From positions 1,534,269-1,598,268 of the forward strand of contig CAJINV010000017.1 of assembly GCA_905178155.1 (NCBI GenBank): a stretch of 64,000 nucleotides of DNA, in the 5' to 3' direction. How positions within the stretch are numbered: the first letter of the stretch is position 1; every line of letters begins with the position of its first letter. Both the position numbers and the translations under genes were made by a program. Positions 64,000-64,000 of the stretch are shown here, one piece after another. The notes under the pieces are model-generated. The model was not told the DNA's origin. It saw only the letters and a program-made list of their open reading frames with translations, and did not search any database. The stretch is from Amoebophrya sp. A120 (taxonomy: Eukaryota > Sar > Dinophyceae > Syndiniales > Amoebophryaceae).

Positions 64000-64000
64000 C

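Overview
This is nuclear DNA of a protist, most probably a syndinian or other dinoflagellate of the Amoebophrya type. The genes are eukaryotic and intron-bearing (40S ribosomal protein S20, inositol-pentakisphosphate 2-kinase, PITH-domain proteins, LC8-like dynein light chain domains, an XPD/FANCJ/RTEL1-type helicase, a SulP/SLC26 transporter). Every gene I can support lies on the + strand, as in the unidirectional gene arrays of dinoflagellates. Eleven coding sequences are interrupted by transposon-like introns ('introners') with terminal inverted repeats (TIRs) and short target-site duplications (TSDs). The taxonomic call rests on that combination, not on a marker gene. No spliced-leader RNA, rRNA or tRNA gene was found.

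Layout. 0-6 kb: IPPK kinase (two introners) and an EF-hand protein (one introner). 6-10 kb: a doubtful gene between two copies of a dispersed repeat. 10-13 kb: a tandem LC8-like protein with membrane segments. 13.8-17.3 kb: tandem PITH-domain paralogues, only the second carrying an introner. 18.5-19.4 kb: a signal-anchored EF-hand protein. 20.7-25.7 kb: a myristoylation-type START-like protein with two introners. 27.4-30.1 kb: RPS20 and a protein with an RPA32-binding-like motif. 30.7-34.5 kb: a large single-exon Fe-S helicase. 35.5-38.6 kb: a gene with an ankyrin-like motif and a 1.1 kb insert. 39.4-48.0 kb: a 2095-residue coiled-coil/low-complexity protein and a protein with PIP-box and SUMO-interaction motifs. 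48.5-55.1 kb: SLC26-STAS-cNMP transporter with five introners. 56.5-59.3 kb: FHA-domain protein. 59.3-62.3 kb: repeat-rich spacer with a 39-bp minisatellite. 62.3-64 kb: two small genes of unknown function.

The main system here is the set of eleven introners. Each starts with TAT and nearly all end with ATA. Each is flanked by a 5-bp direct repeat (eight exact, three with one mismatch). Removing the element plus one repeat copy restores an open frame, often through a recognisable domain. No register compatible with that restoration gives GT...AG ends. At least seven TIR sequence types occur. One type is present in opposite orientations in two genes. Two introners have been enlarged, one clearly by a nested insertion with its own 8-bp duplication. 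Ordinary GT-AG introns occur in the same genes, so two intron classes coexist. Introners in Amoebophrya are already described in the literature; the points worth following here are the splice-register analysis, the empty/filled paralogue pair, the orientation independence and the nested growth.
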